Shown one piece after another: positions 37,557 through 39,945 of a stretch of DNA of 39,945 nt. The notes beneath the pieces were generated by a model. That model saw nothing but the letters and a program-made list of their open reading frames with translations. It was not told the origin of the DNA and ran no database searches. This stretch comes from Coriobacteriales bacterium. Its GTDB lineage: Bacteria; Actinomycetota; Coriobacteriia; Coriobacteriales; Atopobiaceae. Position 1 is the first letter of the stretch. Every line of letters starts with the position of its first letter. The stretch lies in the NCBI GenBank assembly GCA_030529665.1, contig JAUMWL010000005.1, positions 1 through 39,945 on the forward strand, in the 5' to 3' direction. Both the position numbers and the translations under genes were made by a program.

Positions 37557-37584
37557 AAAAAAGGCCGGACCCAAAGGCCCGGCC
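37557..37584 (-). terminator. Terminator between rplL and rpoB
   Basis: A stem of GGCCGG..CC with GG..CCGGCC and a 4-base loop, followed on the minus strand by TTTTTT. As in other bacteria it probably lets a fraction of polymerases through, setting the ratio of L7/L12 to polymerase subunits. Confidence 0.85.
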
Positions 37585-37608
37585 ACAAGAGTCGCTAAAG
37601 AGCTTTGA

Positions 37609-37983
37609 CTACTTAAGGGTAACGGCGGCGCCGGCCTCCTCGAGCTCCTTCTTGGCAGCCTCGGCGTCCTCCTTCTTGGCACCCTCAAGAATGACCTTGG
37701 GAGCACCCTCAACGGCCTCCTTGGCCTCCTTCAGGCCAAGACCGGTGAGCTTGCGGACGACCTTGATGACGGCGATCTTCTTGTCGCCAAACGAGGTGAG
37801 CTCAACGTCAAAGTTGGTCTTCTCTTCCTCGGGCTCAGCGGCGGCTGCGGGAGCAGCGGCAACAGCCATGGGAGCGGCGGCGGAGACGCCAAAGACATCC
37901 TCCAGCTCGTGAACGAGCTCAGAAAGCTCGAGAGCGGTCATTTCCTTCAAAGCCTCAATAATCTCTTCCTTGGTGACAGCCAT
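37609..37983 (-). CDS. rplL: Ribosomal protein L7/L12
   Basis: A 124-residue stalk protein of the 50S subunit that recruits translation factors. The N-terminal dimerisation domain ([24 protein letters not shown]), Ala-rich hinge, and C-terminal domain with [20 protein letters not shown] are all canonical. It follows rplJ by 80 bases, which contain a short GGGTGC/GCACCC hairpin. Confidence 0.97.
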   Translation of the reverse strand: MAVTKEEIIEALKEMTALELSELVHELEDVFGVSAAAPMAVAAAPAAAAEPEEEKTNFDVELTSFGDKKIAVIKVVRKLTGLGLKEAKEAVEGAPKVILEGAKKEDAEAAKKELEEAGAAVTLK

Positions 37984-38063
37984 GTCATCCTCCTTTTGGT
38001 TTGGGTGCCCTCTTGCACCCAGAGTCTTTTTTAACTACACGCCGCTTCTTTGCGGCAGAACCG

Positions 38064-38588
38064 CTATGCGGCCTCCTTCTTCTGCTCGGCGATTGCGTCG
38101 AGCGCGGTAACGAGACCACGGGCGGGGCCAGCGCATACGGAAGCGATGCCGCGAATCGGGCTCGCCATAACGTACACAAGCTGTGCGATAAGGTCGTCGC
38201 GGCTGAGCAGGTCGGCGTAAGCCCTTGCCTCCTCGCCATTAAGACCCTTACCATCGGCAATACCGGCAACGAACTCGATCTTCTTCAGCTGATCGCTCTT
38301 GGCCTTGATGGCCTTTGCGGTATCCACAGGATCGTTTGCAAAGAAGACGTAGGCGCAGGTGCCCACCAGGTTCTCCCCAATATCGGGCAGACCCTCCTCT
38401 GCAAGTGCGATGCGCACGATGTTGTTCTTGTAGACCTTCATCTCGGAGTCGACCTCACGAAGGGCCCTACGGACATCCTGGGACTCCTTGACGGTAAGAC
38501 CGCGATAGTCAATTACAAAGAAGCCCTTGGAAGCCGCGAGCGACTCCTTGACCTTCCCCAGCATCTCGACATTGTTCTTGTTTGGCAT
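38064..38588 (-). CDS. rplJ: Ribosomal protein L10
   Basis: A 174-residue protein that binds 23S rRNA and carries L7/L12 dimers to form the ribosomal stalk. FFVIDYRGLTVKESQDVRRALRE and VYKNNIVRIALAEEG are family motifs; the C-terminal helix is the L7/L12 platform. The start is ATG at 38588 with GGAGG; upstream frames run into the leader. The L10 protein, with L7/L12, would repress its own message by binding the leader at 38698-38768. Confidence 0.97.
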   Translation of the reverse strand: MPNKNNVEMLGKVKESLAASKGFFVIDYRGLTVKESQDVRRALREVDSEMKVYKNNIVRIALAEEGLPDIGENLVGTCAYVFFANDPVDTAKAIKAKSDQLKKIEFVAGIADGKGLNGEEARAYADLLSRDDLIAQLVYVMASPIRGIASVCAGPARGLVTALDAIAEQKKEAA

Positions 38589-38654
38589 GCAAAACACCTC
38601 CTTCAAATTCGTTCGGGCACGAGCCGCCAACGCGGGCGGGCCACAAACGAACAA

Positions 38655-38683
38655 GGCCCCGCATGGCGCAGCCAAACGGGACC
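38655..38683 (-). terminator. Attenuator-like hairpin in the rplJ leader
   Basis: GGTCCCG pairs with CGGGGCC around a 15-base loop, followed on the minus strand by TTGTTCGTTT. It lies between the L10-binding structure and the rplJ start, so L10 binding could steer termination. Confidence 0.55.
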
Positions 38684-38697
38684 CCTGAAGGTTTGTA

Positions 38698-38768
38698 TCA
38701 GAGACCACCTAGGCAGGCGGGACGCATCCCATTAAGCCCTCGGGCACCGGCTGTCTTTGGCAGCGGAC
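38698..38768 (-). ncRNA. L10 ribosomal protein leader
   Basis: The minus-strand RNA carries the recognisable core CTGCCAAAGACAGC, then GGTG..TTAAT.., then CCTGCCTAGGTGG, which is the conserved kink-turn and pairing scheme of L10 leaders in Gram-positive bacteria. It controls rplJ-rplL by L10/L12 binding. Confidence 0.85.
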
Positions 38769-38790
38769 GTGCTATTTGATTGACCGAAAT

Positions 38791-38819
38791 ATTGTTGCAG
38801 TGCGCCAACCGCGCGTCAA
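38791..38819 (-). promoter_or_regulatory. Promoter of rplJ-rplL
   Basis: TTGACG (38814-38819) and AACAAT (38791-38796) are 17 bases apart on the minus strand, placing the start just before the L10 leader. Confidence 0.65.
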
Positions 38820-38840
38820 CCCCTTCACAAAGTGAGCAAA

Positions 38841-38885
38841 GGGCGTTTTGGCAAAAGGGGTTTAGCCCCTTTTGCCAAAACGCCC
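38841..38885. terminator. 20-bp palindrome (copy 4) overlapping the rplA terminator
   Basis: Perfect 20-bp arms (38841-38860 and 38866-38885) with loop TTTAG; the core AAAAGGGG..CCCCTTTT is the family signature. Its right arm shares four bases with the left arm of the rplA terminator, so the two cannot be fully paired together. Confidence 0.75.
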
Positions 38886-38910
38886 CTCCCAACACATTGC
38901 TGGGAGGGGC
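38882..38910 (-). terminator. rplA terminator
   Basis: A 10-bp stem GCCCCTCCCA/TGGGAGGGGC with a 9-base loop, followed on the minus strand by GTTTTGG. It lies about 30 bases after the rplA stop. Confidence 0.8.
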
Positions 38911-38942
38911 GCGTCAGTACACTATGTGCTTGACGTATTGAC

Positions 38943-39650
38943 TTACTCGCTCAGGAAGTCGCGGGTGCGCATGGTGTCCACGCGAACGCCAGGACCCATC
39001 GAGGAGGAGACCACGATGGACTTAACATAGCGGCCCTTGGCGCTGGAGGGCTTCACGCGAATGAGCTCGGTAAGCAGAACGCCGTAGTTCTCGGCGAGCT
39101 TCTCGGTGGGGAAGGAGACCTTTCCCAGGGGCACGTGGCAGATGCCGTAACGGTCGGCACGATACTCAACGCGACCAGCCTTGAGCTCCTTGACCATCTT
39201 GGCAACATCCATGGTAACAGTGCCGAGCTTGGGGTTGGGCATAAGGCCACGCGGGCCGAGGATACGACCAAGACGGCCGACCTTGCCCATCATGTTGGGC
39301 GTAGCGATGGCGGCGTCAAAGTTGAGCTCGCCAGCCTGAACCTGAGCGACCAGGTCGTCAGAACCGATGACGTCGGCACCGGCGTCGGCGGCCTCCTGAG
39401 CCTTGGCACCCTCGGCAAAGACGGCTACGCGCACGCTCTTGCCCGTGCCGTTGGGCAGGGAGATGGAGCCACGAACGTTCTGGTCGGCCTTACGGGTGTC
39501 TACACCCAGGCGAATGGAGACCTCAACGGTCTCGTCAAACTTGCCAGGAGCAATCTCCTTAACGAGGTTCAGGGCAGCCATGGGGCTGTAGAACTTGGTG
39601 CGATCCACCTTGGCAAGTGCTTCCTTGTACTTCTTTCCATGCTTAGGCAT
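38943..39650 (-). CDS. rplA: Ribosomal protein L1
   Basis: A 235-residue protein of the L1 stalk, which moves tRNA out of the E site. [58 protein letters not shown] and [19 protein letters not shown] are canonical. The start is ATG at 39650 with AAGGAGG upstream. It follows rplK, separated by a 182-base gap containing a long inverted repeat. Confidence 0.97.
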   Translation of the reverse strand: MPKHGKKYKEALAKVDRTKFYSPMAALNLVKEIAPGKFDETVEVSIRLGVDTRKADQNVRGSISLPNGTGKSVRVAVFAEGAKAQEAADAGADVIGSDDLVAQVQAGELNFDAAIATPNMMGKVGRLGRILGPRGLMPNPKLGTVTMDVAKMVKELKAGRVEYRADRYGICHVPLGKVSFPTEKLAENYGVLLTELIRVKPSSAKGRYVKSIVVSSSMGPGVRVDTMRTRDFLSE

Positions 39651-39714
39651 AACTCTTTCCTCCTTGTGGTAGTTGACGGATTCGACAAGAATCCTTCCAC
39701 GGTTTCCCCGTATG

Positions 39715-39808
39715 GGGCTTTGTTATCGACTTCTTCGAAAGGCGAATCGCGAAGCGAGTGAGGCGAAGCCGAACGCTGAGCCGGGCGAAGAAGTCGATAA
39801 CAAAGCCC
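39715..39808. repeat. 23-bp perfect inverted repeat between rplK and rplA
   Basis: Arms 39715-39737 and 39786-39808 are exactly complementary, with a 48-base loop rich in GCGAAGC-like motifs. It lies inside what is normally one operon. It may be a processing site, a terminator without U tract, or a regulatory structure. Confidence 0.75.
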
Positions 39809-39832
39809 AGCCCAGCGGTAAAACCAAAAGGA

Positions 39833-39945
39833 TTACTCGGCGATGGTAACGCCCATGGAACGAGCGGTGCCGGCTACGATCTTCTTTGCAGCCTCGATGT
39901 CGTTGGCGTTGAGGTCGGGCATCTTGATCTCGGCGATCTTGGTAA
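39833..39945 (-). CDS. rplK: Ribosomal protein L11, C-terminal end (partial)
   Basis: The last 37 codons of L11 (..[35 protein letters not shown]) before the stop at 39833-39835. The rest of the gene lies beyond the window. The [18 protein letters not shown] helix is typical of the L11 rRNA-binding domain. Confidence 0.93.
   Translation of the reverse strand, partial: TKIAEIKMPDLNANDIEAAKKIVAGTARSMGVTIAE

Overview
The window is one continuous bacterial chromosome segment of moderately high GC. Gene content suggests a Gram-positive of the Actinobacteria, most likely a Coriobacteriia-type organism. The reasons are the rplK-rplA-rplJ-rplL-rpoB-rpoC ribosomal/RNA polymerase cluster with a canonical L10 leader, the tmk-holB-ricT-rsmI neighbourhood shared with Firmicutes, a TatBC pair, class Ic aspartate aminotransferase, and Lys-rich Ig-like surface repeats. 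The taxon is an inference; no rRNA is present. Nearly everything is transcribed on the minus strand; only a phosphofructokinase (22309-23562) and a small unknown gene (20388-20666) lie on the plus strand.

Reading in the direction of minus-strand transcription (right to left): the end of rplK, rplA, then the L10-leader-controlled rplJ-rplL, an intercistronic terminator, and rpoB-rpoC (39945-29201). Next come a Zn-type ArsR repressor with its operator and a His-rich P1B metal exporter (28919-26201), and a barnase-like lipoprotein ribonuclease with its barstar inhibitor (26104-25163). An AbiEi/DUF559-like protein follows (24864-23878). Then come NhaA with its own promoter, an aspartate aminotransferase, and a run of TPR protein, STAS protein, TatB-like, TatC, an archaeal-looking topoisomerase I, tmk, an unknown gene, holB and ricT. 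These are followed by a GH5-like protein plus rsmI, a HerA/DUF853 ATPase, an acyl-CoA thioesterase, a very large secreted transglutaminase-like/Ig-repeat protein, and finally a RelE/Phd-type toxin-antitoxin pair.

Main points for a second look. (1) RpoC carries a long C-terminal extension containing a domain that aligns without gaps to the alpha-subunit C-terminal domain (alpha-CTD), with most DNA-contacting residues retained. (2) RpoB has a rewritten, about 8-residue longer fork-loop-2 segment next to the rifampicin pocket. (3) Two intergenic loci hold arrays of degenerate 50-bp palindromic units separated by exactly 22 bp (72-bp period). (4) The GH5 protein has lost its nucleophile glutamate. 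(5) The barnase is tethered through a lipobox and a long acidic stalk. (6) Two families of palindromes act as, or sit at the place of, terminators. (7) The window contains several uncharacterised palindromes in leaders: 7215-7261, 12783-12820 and 39715-39808.
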